From an uncultured Verrucomicrobia subdivision 3 bacterium (GTDB taxonomy: Bacteria > Verrucomicrobiota > Verrucomicrobiia > Limisphaerales > UBA11358): DNA of 64,000 bases. The notes below the pieces were generated by a model, which was given only the letters and a program-made list of their open reading frames with translations, had not been told where the DNA came from and searched no databases. Positions 37,691 to 46,760 of this stretch are shown piece by piece. Position 1 is the first letter of the stretch. The number at the start of each line of letters is the position of its first letter. Location of the stretch: positions 1 to 64,000 of the forward strand of contig CAIXUZ010000008.1 in NCBI GenBank assembly GCA_903922735.1. Direction: 5' to 3'. A program made the translations under genes and the position numbers.

Positions 37691-38260
37691 TCCTCCAACC
37701 TCATCGCCCGGATCCTCGCCGGCACCGGCCGCGTGGACATCCTCGTGAACAACGCCGGCATCATCCGCCGCGCGCCGATCGTGGATCATCCCGAAGCCGA
37801 CTGGAACGCGCTCCTGCAGATCAATTTGTCCGCGCCGTTTTTTCTCACGCAAGCCGTGGCCAAGTGGTGGCTCACCGGCGGGCGCGAAAAATCCCCGGCG
37901 GATGCCCGGCTCAAAGTCGTCAACATCGCCTCCATGCTGTCGTTTCAGGGCGGCATCTTTGTGCCCGGCTACACCGCCGCCAAGAGCGGCATCGCCGGTA
38001 TCACCAAGGCGTTTGCGAACGAGCTGGCCAAGGAACGCTGCAATTTCAACGCCATCGCCCCCGGCTACGTCGCCACCGAGAACACGCGTCCGCTGCGCGA
38101 GGACGAGAAGCGCAGCGAATCCATTCTGGCGCGCATCCCGGAAAACCACTGGGCCGAACCGGCGGACATCGCGGAACCCATCCTGTTCCTCGCCTCCAAG
38201 GAAGCCGACTACATGAACGGCACCATCATGAACGTGGACGGCGGCTGGCTGGCGCGCTAA
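37691..38260 (+). pseudogene. kduD: 5'-truncated kduD (2-dehydro-3-deoxygluconate 5-dehydrogenase-type SDR)
   Basis: Alignable sequence begins around 37691 (SSNLIARILAGTGRVDILVNNAG) and runs to a normal C-terminus (IMNVDGGWLAR). From the in-frame GTG at 37733 the product would be about 175 aa, against about 250 for KduD. The active site is intact (NIASMLSFQGG, YTAAKSGIAG, IAPGYVATENTRPLREDE), matching KduD closely. The whole N-terminal third with the NAD-binding TGxxxGxG loop is absent, and the upstream frame holds unrelated sequence back to a stop at 37571. Probably a recent deletion remnant. KduD acts in unsaturated-uronate breakdown, in line with the neighbouring GH105 and KDPG aldolase genes. 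Confidence 0.8.
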
Positions 38261-38294
38261 GGCGATTTGACGCCCATCCATTCCGATAACAACG

Positions 38295-38329
38295 AACGGC
38301 GCGGAAGCAATTCCGCGCCGTTTTGTTTT
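38295..38329 (+). terminator. Rho-independent terminator after the kduD remnant
   Basis: A perfect 12-bp stem (AACGGCGCGGAA with TTCCGCGCCGTT) closes a GCAA tetraloop and is followed by TTGTTTT. It lies 34 bp past the remnant's stop, so the terminator of the original gene has survived. Confidence 0.9.
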
Positions 38330-38566
38330 GTTGAAGAATCCTGCTAGGCCTGGTAGCCGGTTTCCGGATTAGGCCATTGGTTTAATGACAACGTGTGAAC
38401 CATCTGGCAAATCCGACATCTGACGGTGAACCGAACCCCAGCCGCCGAAATGCTCGCGAATAGGAATTACCTTTCGATTGTCGGGCGTGTATGAACCACC
38501 TAAGTTCTGTTTCACGCCGCCACGATGATGCTGGCGGTGGCGTTCAGCGCCGTAGGCGCGACAGCA

Positions 38567-38719
38567 AGTAGCCCACGGCGTCAGCCGTGGGTTAATCGTC
38601 CGGGAACGATTCAAGCCCCGGATGGGGCGGCAGAAAACCAACGGCCAGCCCTGCTTTCGCCCCTGCCGGGGCTAAATGATTTCGCCAACCCAGACCCACG
38701 GCTGGCGCCGTGGGCTACT
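38567..38719. repeat. REPIN-like element: two inverted palindromic units
   Basis: The outer arms AGTAGCCCACGGCG (38567-38580) and CGCCGTGGGCTACT (38706-38719) are perfect inverted repeats. Each arm is itself a hairpin (CCCACGG..CCGTGGG). Internal arms CCCCGGATGGGGCGGCAG and CTGCCGGGGC (about 38616-38672) also lie in inverted orientation, and AATCGT..ACGATT forms another small palindrome at about 38594-38611. Size and layout match REP doublets moved in trans by RAYT transposases. No RAYT gene is in the window. Confidence 0.7.
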
Positions 38720-38870
38720 ATCGTTCGCTACTCCGCAGCTTTCCATTTCCATTACCCCGCCCACCCCGCCAACTGTCGCTTTTTGACCATTTTCGAGGGC
38801 TGGGAGGGGTTTTTCCGCGTTTTTGACACATTTTGAGTCATTTTTGCCGTTTCCGGTCACCAGATTGCCG

Positions 38871-39036
38871 GCAATGGTGGCGGGATTGCTGGCAATGGCG
38901 GCGGGACTGCTGGCAATGGTGGCGGGACTGCTGGCAATGGCGGCGGGACTGCCGTGTCTGGCGAGACGAACGGCGTGTCTGGTGGGACGAGCGGAGGAGC
39001 TGGCGGGATTCACGGAGGAGCCGGTCGCCGCGCTTA
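38871..39036. repeat. Tandem array, 21-bp period, three unit subfamilies
   Basis: Four near-identical 21-bp units (each starting GCAATGG and rich in GGCGGGA) occupy 38871-38954. They are followed in the same period by two units starting CGTGTCTGG (38953-38973 and 38974-38994) and two starting AGGAGC (38995-39036). The array keeps a 21-bp spacing, two helical turns, through changes of unit sequence. It is open in several frames because 21 is a multiple of three; the resulting peptides look like artefacts. Confidence 0.75.
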
Positions 39037-39097
39037 ATAGCTGAAACCTTTTTTTTTCGACATCTAAATGCGTATCTGTAATCTGATTCGCACCCAC

Positions 39098-41443
39098 ATG
39101 AAAAATTCATTATTTTGTCACGCCAGTTGCATCGCTGGCATTTTCCTGGCCGTCACTCTTCAGGCGCAGACCTCGTCGCCGCAAGTTTCTCCCAAAGCGG
39201 TGCTGGATGTGATGCAGCGCGTGGCCGACTGGCAGCTGGCCAATCCGTCCAAGCACAAAGCGACCGACTGGACGCAGGGCGCGGGCGACGCCGGCCTGAT
39301 GGCGCTGGCGGGGATTTCCGGCGATGTCAAATATCGCAACGCCATGCTGGAAAAAGGCGCGACGAATGATTGGAAGCTGGGTCTGCGCAAATTCCATGCG
39401 GATGACCACGCCGTCGGCCAGGCTTATTGCGAACTGTATTATCTGTATCGCGACCCGAAGATGCTCGCGCCGCTGCGGGCCGCTTTTGATAATATTCTCA
39501 ACCATCCTTCCGACGCCCCCAGCCTTGATTTTGCGCTGCCCAAGCATAAATCGCAGGAGCTTTGGTCGTGGTGCGATTCGCTGTTCATGGCGCCGCCCGC
39601 CTGGGTGCGGCTTTACGCGGCCACCGGCGACGAGCGTTATCTCAATTTCGCCGTGAAGGAATGGTGGCGCACTTCGGATTATCTCTACGACAACGCGGAG
39701 CATCTTTATTTCCGCGACAGCTCCTATTTCAAAAAGACCGAGGCCAACGGGAAAAAGGTTTTCTGGGGCCGCGGCAATGGCTGGGTGATGGGCGGTCTGG
39801 TCCGGACGCTGCAATATCTGCCGGTGAATCATCCGGATCGTCCGCGCTTTGAAAAACAGTTCAAGGAGATGTCGGCCAAAATCCTGACGTGCCAGCAGCC
39901 GGACGGGCTCTGGCGCGCGAGCCTGCTCGACCCGGACAGCTATCCGCTCAAGGAAACCAGCGGCTCTGGTTTTTACACCTACGCGCTGGCGTGGGGCGTG
40001 AATCAGGGGCTGCTCGATTCATCAAAGTATAAACCTGCCGTGAGCAAGGCGTGGGCGGCGCTCGTCGCCTGTGTGGATGCGGACGGCAAGCTCACGCATG
40101 TCCAGCCGATTGGCGCGGACCCGAAAAAATTTGATGAAGGCGCCACGGAAGTTTACGGCGTCGGCGCGTTCCTGCTCGCGGGCAGCGAGGTTTATAAGCT
40201 GGCGGTGCTTGAAAATGCCAAACCCATTGCCGTCAAAGTCACCAATCCGGCAAACTTTTGGCGCGAGTGTGAGACGGTTGAATTTAATGGTCTAAAAGCG
40301 GTTAAAGCGAATGATGGAAACAGAAATGTTCTTAAAGCATTAATTGAAGAAGGCAAGGTCTGTGTGCTTGATGGTTTGTCGCCAAGAATTCTCGTTTCCC
40401 AGGTTTATATTTCCCAATCATCTTTTAATTATCGTGACGAATTGCTCTGGGGACTGCATGACAAATTACTTTTCCAAGTGGACCTTGCCCCCGGCGAAAC
40501 GCGGACGTTTTACATCGTGGATGCCACGGCGTTGCCCGCCGTGCCGCCGCCCCTCGTGAAGACGTTTGCCCGCTATGTGCCGGAGCGCTTTGACGATTTT
40601 GCGTGGGAGAGCGACCGTATCGCGCACCGCACCTACGGCCTCGCCCTCATTCCCAAGGAAGGCACCATCAGCAGCGGCCCGGATGTGTGGATCAAAAAAG
40701 ATCGCCGCCTCATCTTGGATGTGATGTATGCCACGAAACATTACCACGATGACAACGGTGAATTCATGGATGATTATCGCGTCGGCAAAAGTCGCGGCTG
40801 CGGCGGCATCGGTATCTGGGACGGCCAGAAACTTTATACGTCGAGCAATTACCGCAACTGGAAGCTCATCACCACCGGTCCCATCCGCTCGGAATTTGAG
40901 CTGACTTACGATGCGTGGGACGCCGCCGGCCGCAAAGTATCTGAGACCAAGCGTTACTGCATTGATGCGGGCTCGTGGATGACCAAAGCGCAATGCACTT
41001 TCAGCAGCGAGGATAAATCACCATTAACCATCGGCGTCGGCCTGGCCGAACGCGCGTGTCCCGCCAACCGTGAGGAATTTATCGCGCGGGACCAGCCGGC
41101 AGGCTGGATGGCCTATTGGCAACCGGAAGACCAGCCCAAAGGCACCACGGCCGTAGCGATTGTTTTGCCCAAGGGCGCGGTCAAAGAATTCACCAGCGAC
41201 ATTCCCGCCATGCCCGACAGTGTGAAGCACGCGAATGTGCCGCAGCCCACGCACGAGGGTTATCCGGCCATCCGCAACCAGCTCGCCATTGCGTCGGCGG
41301 CCGTGGGCCAGCCGTTTGAATATTATTTCGGCGCGTGCTGGGATCGCAGCGGCGATTTCACCAACCACGTCCAGTGGGAAGCCTATGTGAAGCGCTTTGC
41401 CGAGCGCCGCGACCAGCCGTTGCAGGTCAAGGTGGGGAAGTGA
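39098..41443 (+). CDS. Exported GH105 unsaturated uronyl hydrolase fused to DUF4861
   Basis: 781 aa from the ATG at 39098, which gives the signal peptide MKNSLFCHASCIAGIF..QAQ; an in-frame ATG at 39068 is an alternative. Residues about 30-370 are a GH105 (alpha/alpha)6 barrel: WCDSLFMAPPAWVRLYAATGD with the catalytic Asp, WGRGNGWVMGGLVRTL and DPDSYPLKETSGSGFYTYAL. Residues about 390-780 match DUF4861. The junction (40260-40460) is visibly AT-richer than both flanks. GH105 enzymes remove the unsaturated uronic acid left by pectin or ulvan lyases. With kduD and eda nearby this supports a uronate pathway. Confidence 0.88.
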   Translation: MKNSLFCHASCIAGIFLAVTLQAQTSSPQVSPKAVLDVMQRVADWQLANPSKHKATDWTQGAGDAGLMALAGISGDVKYRNAMLEKGATNDWKLGLRKFHADDHAVGQAYCELYYLYRDPKMLAPLRAAFDNILNHPSDAPSLDFALPKHKSQELWSWCDSLFMAPPAWVRLYAATGDERYLNFAVKEWWRTSDYLYDNAEHLYFRDSSYFKKTEANGKKVFWGRGNGWVMGGLVRTLQYLPVNHPDRPRFEKQFKEMSAKILTCQQPDGLWRASLLDPDSYPLKETSGSGFYTYALAWGVNQGLLDSSKYKPAVSKAWAALVACVDADGKLTHVQPIGADPKKFDEGATEVYGVGAFLLAGSEVYKLAVLENAKPIAVKVTNPANFWRECETVEFNGLKAVKANDGNRNVLKALIEEGKVCVLDGLSPRILVSQVYISQSSFNYRDELLWGLHDKLLFQVDLAPGETRTFYIVDATALPAVPPPLVKTFARYVPERFDDFAWESDRIAHRTYGLALIPKEGTISSGPDVWIKKDRRLILDVMYATKHYHDDNGEFMDDYRVGKSRGCGGIGIWDGQKLYTSSNYRNWKLITTGPIRSEFELTYDAWDAAGRKVSETKRYCIDAGSWMTKAQCTFSSEDKSPLTIGVGLAERACPANREEFIARDQPAGWMAYWQPEDQPKGTTAVAIVLPKGAVKEFTSDIPAMPDSVKHANVPQPTHEGYPAIRNQLAIASAAVGQPFEYYFGACWDRSGDFTNHVQWEAYVKRFAERRDQPLQVKVGK

Positions 41444-41463
41444 TTCGCTGCCTGCCATTCTGA

Positions 41464-42876
41464 ATGCGACCGGGAATAAAAAAACTATTGCCGGTATTGA
41501 TGGCTCTCGGAAGTTTCGCCGCCGGCGCGGCTGAGCCGATGGTTGTGCCAACCGCCGATGGTTATCGCGGCATCTGGTTCACATTGGGCCAGTTTTCCAA
41601 ATACGGCGATAAATATTCCGGCGGCCTCGGCACTTACACCGCCAATCATCAACCGTTGGCGGTGTATGCCCCGCAGGTGGACAAGACGTTCTTCACCTAC
41701 GGTGGCACGATTCCGGGCCAGCGGCATCTCCTGATCATGGTGTCTTGCTTTGACCACAAGACCGGCACGGTGCCACGTCCGGTGGTTGTGTATGACAAAA
41801 TGGGCGTGAATGATCCCCACGACAATGCCTGCATCAATATTGATGACCAGGGTTACATCTGGGTCTTTATCAGCGGCCGCAACGTGGTTCGCCTCGGCTT
41901 AAAATACCGCAGCCGGGAGCCGTTTAACATTGCCGCGTTTGACCGGATTGAAGAAAAAGTGATGACTTATCCGCAAGCATGGTATTTGCCGGGGCAGGGC
42001 TGGTTCCACCTCTTTACCAAGTATGCGCCGGCGAGCCGGCCTGGTTTTTATGAGCGCGAACTCTACTGGCAGACCAGCGCCGACTGCAAGGTGTGGACGG
42101 CTGACCAGAAACTCGCCGGCTTTGGCGGGCATTATCAGGTCAGCGGCGTCTGTGGTCGTAAGATTGCCAGCTACTTTAATTTTCATCCCGGTGGAGATGT
42201 GGATAAACGTTCGAATCTTTATTACGCCCAAACCGAAGACTTCGGCCGGACCTGGACCACTGTGGATGGCCAACCACTTGAACTTCCCTTGCAGGCGGTG
42301 AAAAATCCCGCGCTGGTCTTTGACTTTCAGGCGCAGGGGAAGTTCATGTATACCTGCGACCTCAACTTTGATCGAGCCGGTCATCCGTTGCTGCTCTATG
42401 TGACCAGTCATGGAGCCAAACCCGGCCCGGACAGTGCCCCCCGCGAACTCTGTCTTTCGCGCTGGGATGGCAAGGCGTGGCAGACGAGTGTCATTTCCAA
42501 AATTGGTCATAACTATGACATGGGCAGCCTTTGGGTAGACGGCGATGAATGGAAGGTGATTGCCCCGACCCGGACTGGCCCGCAGCGGTGGGGTGCTGGC
42601 GGGGAGATGTGCCTCTGGGTAAGCAAAGATGAGGGCCGGACTTGGGCGATGAACCAGCAACTCACCCATGATAGCCCTAGGAACCACAACTACGCCCGTC
42701 GTCCGCTCAATGCCCGCGATCCGTTTTTCACTTTCTGGGCCGACGGCAACCCGGACAGGTTTTCGGAATCGCATCTGTATTTTGGCGACGCCGCCGGAAA
42801 GCGTGTCTGGGAATTGCCCTATGACATGACCAACTCCACCGCCCGCCCGGCTCGGATCCAGATCAGCGGCCCGTGA
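41464..42876 (+). CDS. Exported BNR_4 beta-propeller protein, possible polysaccharide lyase relative
   Basis: 470 aa with a signal peptide ending near FAAGAAEP, 20 bp after the GH105-DUF4861 gene. The sequence shows the BNR_4 pattern: TADGYRGIWFTLGQ, FTYGGTIPGQRHLLIMVSCFD, DNACINIDDQGYIWVFISGR and repeated S.D.G.TW strands (QTEDFGRTWT, VSKDEGRTWA). Seven-bladed BNR_4 propellers include ulvan-lyase-like proteins and sialidase-fold proteins of unknown action. Position beside an unsaturated-uronyl hydrolase makes a lyase or uronate-glycan binding role attractive. Its stop overlaps the convergent eda gene by 14 bp. Confidence 0.8.
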   Translation: MRPGIKKLLPVLMALGSFAAGAAEPMVVPTADGYRGIWFTLGQFSKYGDKYSGGLGTYTANHQPLAVYAPQVDKTFFTYGGTIPGQRHLLIMVSCFDHKTGTVPRPVVVYDKMGVNDPHDNACINIDDQGYIWVFISGRNVVRLGLKYRSREPFNIAAFDRIEEKVMTYPQAWYLPGQGWFHLFTKYAPASRPGFYERELYWQTSADCKVWTADQKLAGFGGHYQVSGVCGRKIASYFNFHPGGDVDKRSNLYYAQTEDFGRTWTTVDGQPLELPLQAVKNPALVFDFQAQGKFMYTCDLNFDRAGHPLLLYVTSHGAKPGPDSAPRELCLSRWDGKAWQTSVISKIGHNYDMGSLWVDGDEWKVIAPTRTGPQRWGAGGEMCLWVSKDEGRTWAMNQQLTHDSPRNHNYARRPLNARDPFFTFWADGNPDRFSESHLYFGDAAGKRVWELPYDMTNSTARPARIQISGP

Positions 42877-43492
42877 TTTTCATGGCTTCCGCCGTGAGCG
42901 TCGTGATTTTGGACCAGTCCTTTTCCGCCACCAGCTTCCGTTCCGCCATCCAGGAGCCGCCCACGGCGGCCACTTGCGGAATCGCAAGATAGTTCGGCAG
43001 CGTCGTCGCGGAGATGCCGCCGGTTGGCACAAATTGAACCCCGGTATGACCGAATGGTCCGATGAGCGCCTTGAGCGCGTTCACGCCGCCGAAGGTTTCC
43101 GCCGGAAAGAATTTCAGCTGCTTCCAGCCCAGTTCCATCGCCCGCATGACCTCGCTCGGCGTGACCACGCCGGGAAAGATCGGAAAATGGTTTTCATGCG
43201 ATGCCTTGGAAACCGCCTCGCTCAACCCCGGCGACACGCCGAATTGGGCGCCGGCATCCACCGCCTGTTTCACTTGGTCGCCGGTCAGTAGGGTGCCGGC
43301 GCCGATGTAAATTTGCGGCACACTCTGGCGGATGCGCCGGATGGCTTCGGCGGCGCCGGCGGTGCGAAAGGTGACTTCCATGCATTTTAATCCGCCCGCC
43401 AGCAAGGCTTCCGCCAGCGGCACCGCGTCGTCCGCCTGGTCGATGATCGCGACGCAGAGGATCCGTTGTTTTAGAAAATGATCTGTGTTCAT
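42863..43492 (-). CDS. eda: KDPG/KHG aldolase
   Basis: 209 aa from the ATG at 43492; the frame continues upstream without family character. Signatures are ILCVAIIDQADDAVPLAEAL, GGLKCMEVTFRT with the catalytic Glu39, and QLKFFPAETFGG with the Schiff-base Lys127, then FVPTGGIS phosphate-binding residues. It splits 2-keto-3-deoxy-6-phosphogluconate to pyruvate and glyceraldehyde 3-phosphate, the last step of uronate and Entner-Doudoroff catabolism. It is transcribed toward the BNR_4 gene and divergently from the LptF/G-like gene, sharing a 148-bp promoter region. Confidence 0.93.
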   Translation of the reverse strand: MNTDHFLKQRILCVAIIDQADDAVPLAEALLAGGLKCMEVTFRTAGAAEAIRRIRQSVPQIYIGAGTLLTGDQVKQAVDAGAQFGVSPGLSEAVSKASHENHFPIFPGVVTPSEVMRAMELGWKQLKFFPAETFGGVNALKALIGPFGHTGVQFVPTGGISATTLPNYLAIPQVAAVGGSWMAERKLVAEKDWSKITTLTAEAMKITGR

Positions 43493-43640
43493 AAATATCG
43501 GCGAATAATACCCGCTGGCGGCGGCGAGTGAACTCAAAATTGAGAAATTTGCCGCCCCGCCATCCATCGTCAGGCTGACACCCTTAGAAATTGGCTTTGC
43601 ATGGCGCGTCGAATCCGCCAAGTTGGCGCGGGTCAGATAA

Positions 43641-44858
43641 TTGAAAACGCTCCACAAATATCTCACGGGCCAGGTGCTCGCCGCGCTGCTGCTGACGGTG
43701 GCGGTGTTCACCTTCGTCGTGCTGCTGTTGAATGTCTTGAAAGACGTACTGCCGCTGCTCTTTGGCGGCCATGTTTCCTTGTGGCTGGTGGTGAAAGCCG
43801 TTGGCTTGCTGACGCCGTTTGCGGTGGTCTACGCGCTGCCCATGGGGTTTATCACCGCCACGCTGCTGGCATTTGGCCGGTTCAGTGCCGACCAGGAACT
43901 CACCGCCGCCCGCGCCGGCGGCGTGAGTCTGCTCTCGCTCATCATGCCGGTGTTGCTGCTGAGCCTGTTGTGCTGCGGCTTGAGCGCGTGGTTTAATCTG
44001 GATCTCGGTCCGCGCTCCCGCGTGGCCTTCATCAACCTCCGGCGTGACCTGGCCTCGGAGCTGGTCAACGCGCAGATTCCCGAGGGCCGTTGCATCAAGG
44101 ATTTTCCGGGCTACCTGTTTTTTGTGGAAAAAAACCGGGGCGGTGAATTGGAAAACATCAATATCTACCGGCTTCCCACGGCTACGAATCCGCCGTCCAC
44201 GCTCCATGCCGTGCACGGTCATCTGCTGCCCAACCGCGCCAGCGATCAGCTCGTGATCGATTTGGTGGACGCCCGCACGGTCACCGTTGGCCAGCGGGTG
44301 GCCATCAATTCTTTCCCGACGCTTTCGATCAATTTCAGCCTCAATACGGTCACCAACCGCGATAATAAACCGAAGATCAGCGACATGACGTTCCTGCAAT
44401 TAAGGCAGGAAATGCGGGAATTGCAGGAGCTGAGTTTTTCCGGGGCGACCCCCGCTTCTGCCGCCGGTCGGGAGGGGATGCCGGGATTGAATCGGGTCGC
44501 TTCCACAACCAATGCGCCGTCGGCCAGTAATGAGTTTCTACGCGCGGCCGAAAATATGCGGCAGCAGGCGATGGGCCGGGTTCGCGTGGCGATGCACCGG
44601 GAGATCGCTTTTTCGTTCGCTTGTTTTGGCTTCACGCTGGTCGGCATTCCGCTGGGCATCCGCGTCCACCGGCGCGAGACCAATATCGGCATCGGCATCG
44701 CCCTGGGGCTGGTGGTGGTGTATTACGCTTTCATCATGCTCGGCGAATCGCTGGCCGCGCATCCGGAGTTGTATCCGCACCTCATCCTATGGCTGCCGAA
44801 TTTCATCTTCCAGGCCGTCGGCGCGGTTTTGCTCTGGCGGGCGAACCGGGGCATCTGA
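43641..44858 (+). CDS. LptF/LptG (YjgP/YjgQ) family lipopolysaccharide export permease
   Basis: 405 aa. The start must be the TTG at 43641: an in-frame TAA immediately precedes it, and [13 protein letters not shown] is the expected N-terminus of the family. Three N-terminal membrane segments (about 10-125), a periplasmic jellyroll domain (about 130-300) and three C-terminal segments (about 305-400) follow the LptF/G plan. Motifs [20 protein letters not shown] and [16 protein letters not shown] agree. It would be one half of the inner-membrane LPS extraction complex, indicating an outer membrane. A partner is not in the window. Confidence 0.88.
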   Translation: MKTLHKYLTGQVLAALLLTVAVFTFVVLLLNVLKDVLPLLFGGHVSLWLVVKAVGLLTPFAVVYALPMGFITATLLAFGRFSADQELTAARAGGVSLLSLIMPVLLLSLLCCGLSAWFNLDLGPRSRVAFINLRRDLASELVNAQIPEGRCIKDFPGYLFFVEKNRGGELENINIYRLPTATNPPSTLHAVHGHLLPNRASDQLVIDLVDARTVTVGQRVAINSFPTLSINFSLNTVTNRDNKPKISDMTFLQLRQEMRELQELSFSGATPASAAGREGMPGLNRVASTTNAPSASNEFLRAAENMRQQAMGRVRVAMHREIAFSFACFGFTLVGIPLGIRVHRRETNIGIGIALGLVVVYYAFIMLGESLAAHPELYPHLILWLPNFIFQAVGAVLLWRANRGI

Positions 44859-44957
44859 TCCAGGATAGCCCGGCAAATTTCCTTTTCTTCATTCGTATTC
44901 CAGTTATGCTACTGTGCTCGGATTCATAATTTGTAATTTGATATTCGAAATTTGTAA

Positions 44958-46748
44958 ATGGACGCCGCACACATAAGAAATTTCAGCATCATTGCCCACA
45001 TTGATCACGGCAAAACGACGCTTTCCGACCGCCTGTTGCACATGACCGGCACCATCGCCACGCGCGACATGTCGGATCAACTGCTCGACGCCATGGATCT
45101 GGAGCGCGAGCGCGGCATAACCATCAAGGCGCATCCGGTCACGATGCTTTACACCGCCAAAAACGGTGAGACTTACGAGCTGAATCTTATTGATACGCCT
45201 GGCCACGTGGATTTTGCCTATGAGGTTTCCCGCAGCTTGAGCGCGTGCGAAGGCGCGTTGCTCGTGATTGACGCGGCGCAGGGCGTCGAGGCGCAAACCG
45301 TGGCGAATTACCACCTCGCGGCGAAATTAAATCTCTGCATCATTCCCGTCATCAACAAAATTGACCTCGGCCACGCCAACGTGCCGCAGGCCAAGCAGCA
45401 GTTGGAAGATGTGCTGGCGATTCCCAGCGAATGGGCCATCCCGTGCAGCGCCAAGCAGGGCATCGGCATCGAGGACATTCTCGAAGCCATCATCGCGCGC
45501 GTGCCGCCGCCCAAGCCGACCGGCGAACCCAGCCTGCAGGCGCTGGCGTTTGATTCTTACTTCGACACCTACAAGGGCGTCGTCACGCATGTCCGCGTGT
45601 TTAATGGCGAATTGAAAGCCGGCCAGCATGTGAAACTGTTGCACTCGGGCAAAAACGTCGAGGTGAAGGAGGTCGGCAGCTTTAATCCGAAGCCTTACAT
45701 CCGGGAAAAACTCGAAGTCGGCGAGACGGGCTATTTCACCGCCAACATCAAGAGCGCGTCCGAGGTCAAGATGGGTGACACCATCACCGATGCCCGCAAC
45801 GCCTCCGGCGTGCTGCCGGGGTTCAAGGAAATTCATCCGATGGTGTTCAGCGGGATTTATCCCATCAACACGGCGGACTACGAGCAGTTGAAATCCTCCA
45901 TGGGCAAGCTCAAGCTCAACGACTCCGCCTTTGTCTATTCCTCTGAAACCTCCGTGGCCCTGGGCTTCGGCTTCCGCTGCGGATTCCTGGGCTTGCTGCA
46001 TTTGGAGATTGTGCAGGAGCGCCTGCGCCGCGAATACGACATGGATATCATCGCGACGTATCCGAGCGTGGTTTACAAGGTCTATCTGTCCGACGGCACG
46101 ATGAAAGAAATTGACAATCCCGCCTTCATGCCCGACGTGACCTACATCGCCAAAATCGAGGAGCCGATGGTGAAAGCTTTTGTCATCTGCCCGAACGAAA
46201 ACATCGGCGACATGATGTCGCTCATCTCCGAGAAGCGCGGCAATGTGGACCACACCGAGACGCTGGATTCCAAGCGTGTCATGCTCACCTCGCTCATTCC
46301 GCTGAATGAAATCCTGATTGATTTCCACGACCGCATCAAATCCATCACGCGCGGCTTTGGCTCGATGGATTACGAGCCGGACGAATACCTGGAGAGCGAC
46401 ATGGTGAAGCTGGACATGCTCGTGAACACCGAGCCGATGGATGCTTTTTCCTGCATCGTGCATCGCACCAAGGCCGAGGGCAGGGGACGGGCGCTCGCCG
46501 AGAAGTTGAAGGAAGTCATCCCGCGCCAGCAGTTCCAGGTCAAGATTCAGGCCGCCATCGGCGGCAAGATTGTGGCGTCCGAAGTCATCAGTGCCTTCCG
46601 CAAGGACGTGACCGCGAAATGCTACGGCGGCGACGTCTCGCGCAAGCGCAAGCTCTTAGAGAAGCAGAAGGAAGGCAAGAAACGCATGAAATCCATCGGT
46701 AACGTCAACATCCCGCAGGAAGCCTTCATCGAAGTGCTGAAGGCGTAA
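44958..46748 (+). CDS. lepA: Elongation factor 4 (LepA)
   Basis: 596 aa translational GTPase of normal LepA length. G-domain motifs are AHIDHGKTTLSDRLL (P-loop), DTPGHVDF, VINKID and SAKQGIG. The LepA-specific C-terminal domain ends KKRMKSIGNVNIPQEAFIEVL. LepA back-translocates or remodels stalled ribosomes. It is followed by a small membrane protein and lepB, the common lepA-lepB order. The 36 bp before its start are an odd A/T-rich near-repeat (ATTTGTAA twice). Confidence 0.96.
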   Translation: MDAAHIRNFSIIAHIDHGKTTLSDRLLHMTGTIATRDMSDQLLDAMDLERERGITIKAHPVTMLYTAKNGETYELNLIDTPGHVDFAYEVSRSLSACEGALLVIDAAQGVEAQTVANYHLAAKLNLCIIPVINKIDLGHANVPQAKQQLEDVLAIPSEWAIPCSAKQGIGIEDILEAIIARVPPPKPTGEPSLQALAFDSYFDTYKGVVTHVRVFNGELKAGQHVKLLHSGKNVEVKEVGSFNPKPYIREKLEVGETGYFTANIKSASEVKMGDTITDARNASGVLPGFKEIHPMVFSGIYPINTADYEQLKSSMGKLKLNDSAFVYSSETSVALGFGFRCGFLGLLHLEIVQERLRREYDMDIIATYPSVVYKVYLSDGTMKEIDNPAFMPDVTYIAKIEEPMVKAFVICPNENIGDMMSLISEKRGNVDHTETLDSKRVMLTSLIPLNEILIDFHDRIKSITRGFGSMDYEPDEYLESDMVKLDMLVNTEPMDAFSCIVHRTKAEGRGRALAEKLKEVIPRQQFQVKIQAAIGGKIVASEVISAFRKDVTAKCYGGDVSRKRKLLEKQKEGKKRMKSIGNVNIPQEAFIEVLKA

Positions 46749-46760
46749 CCCCTCCCGCGC

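Larger units (their letters stand above)
38261..39097. other. 837-bp gene-free region with terminator, REPIN-like element and 21-bp tandem array
   Basis: No complete gene is visible. It contains the terminator at 38295-38329, a paired inverted element at 38567-38719, a T-rich stretch (38765-38860) and a 21-bp-period array at 38871-39036. On the minus strand, about 38369-38530 stays open and ends plausibly (SDLPDGSHVVIKPMA), which could be the 3' remnant of a lost gene, but I recognise no family. Confidence 0.55.

Noticed and set aside
38369..38641. 90-codon minus-strand ORF over the REPIN-like element
   Set aside because: Its N-terminal part is translated repeat DNA. The C-terminal ~50 residues might be a gene remnant, but no family is recognised, so it is noted only in the spacer entry.
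38823..39044. Hydrophobic 73-residue ORF over the 21-bp array
   Set aside because: Its Leu/Ala/Met/Gly repeats follow directly from the DNA repeat, and the flanking sequence has no gene signals.
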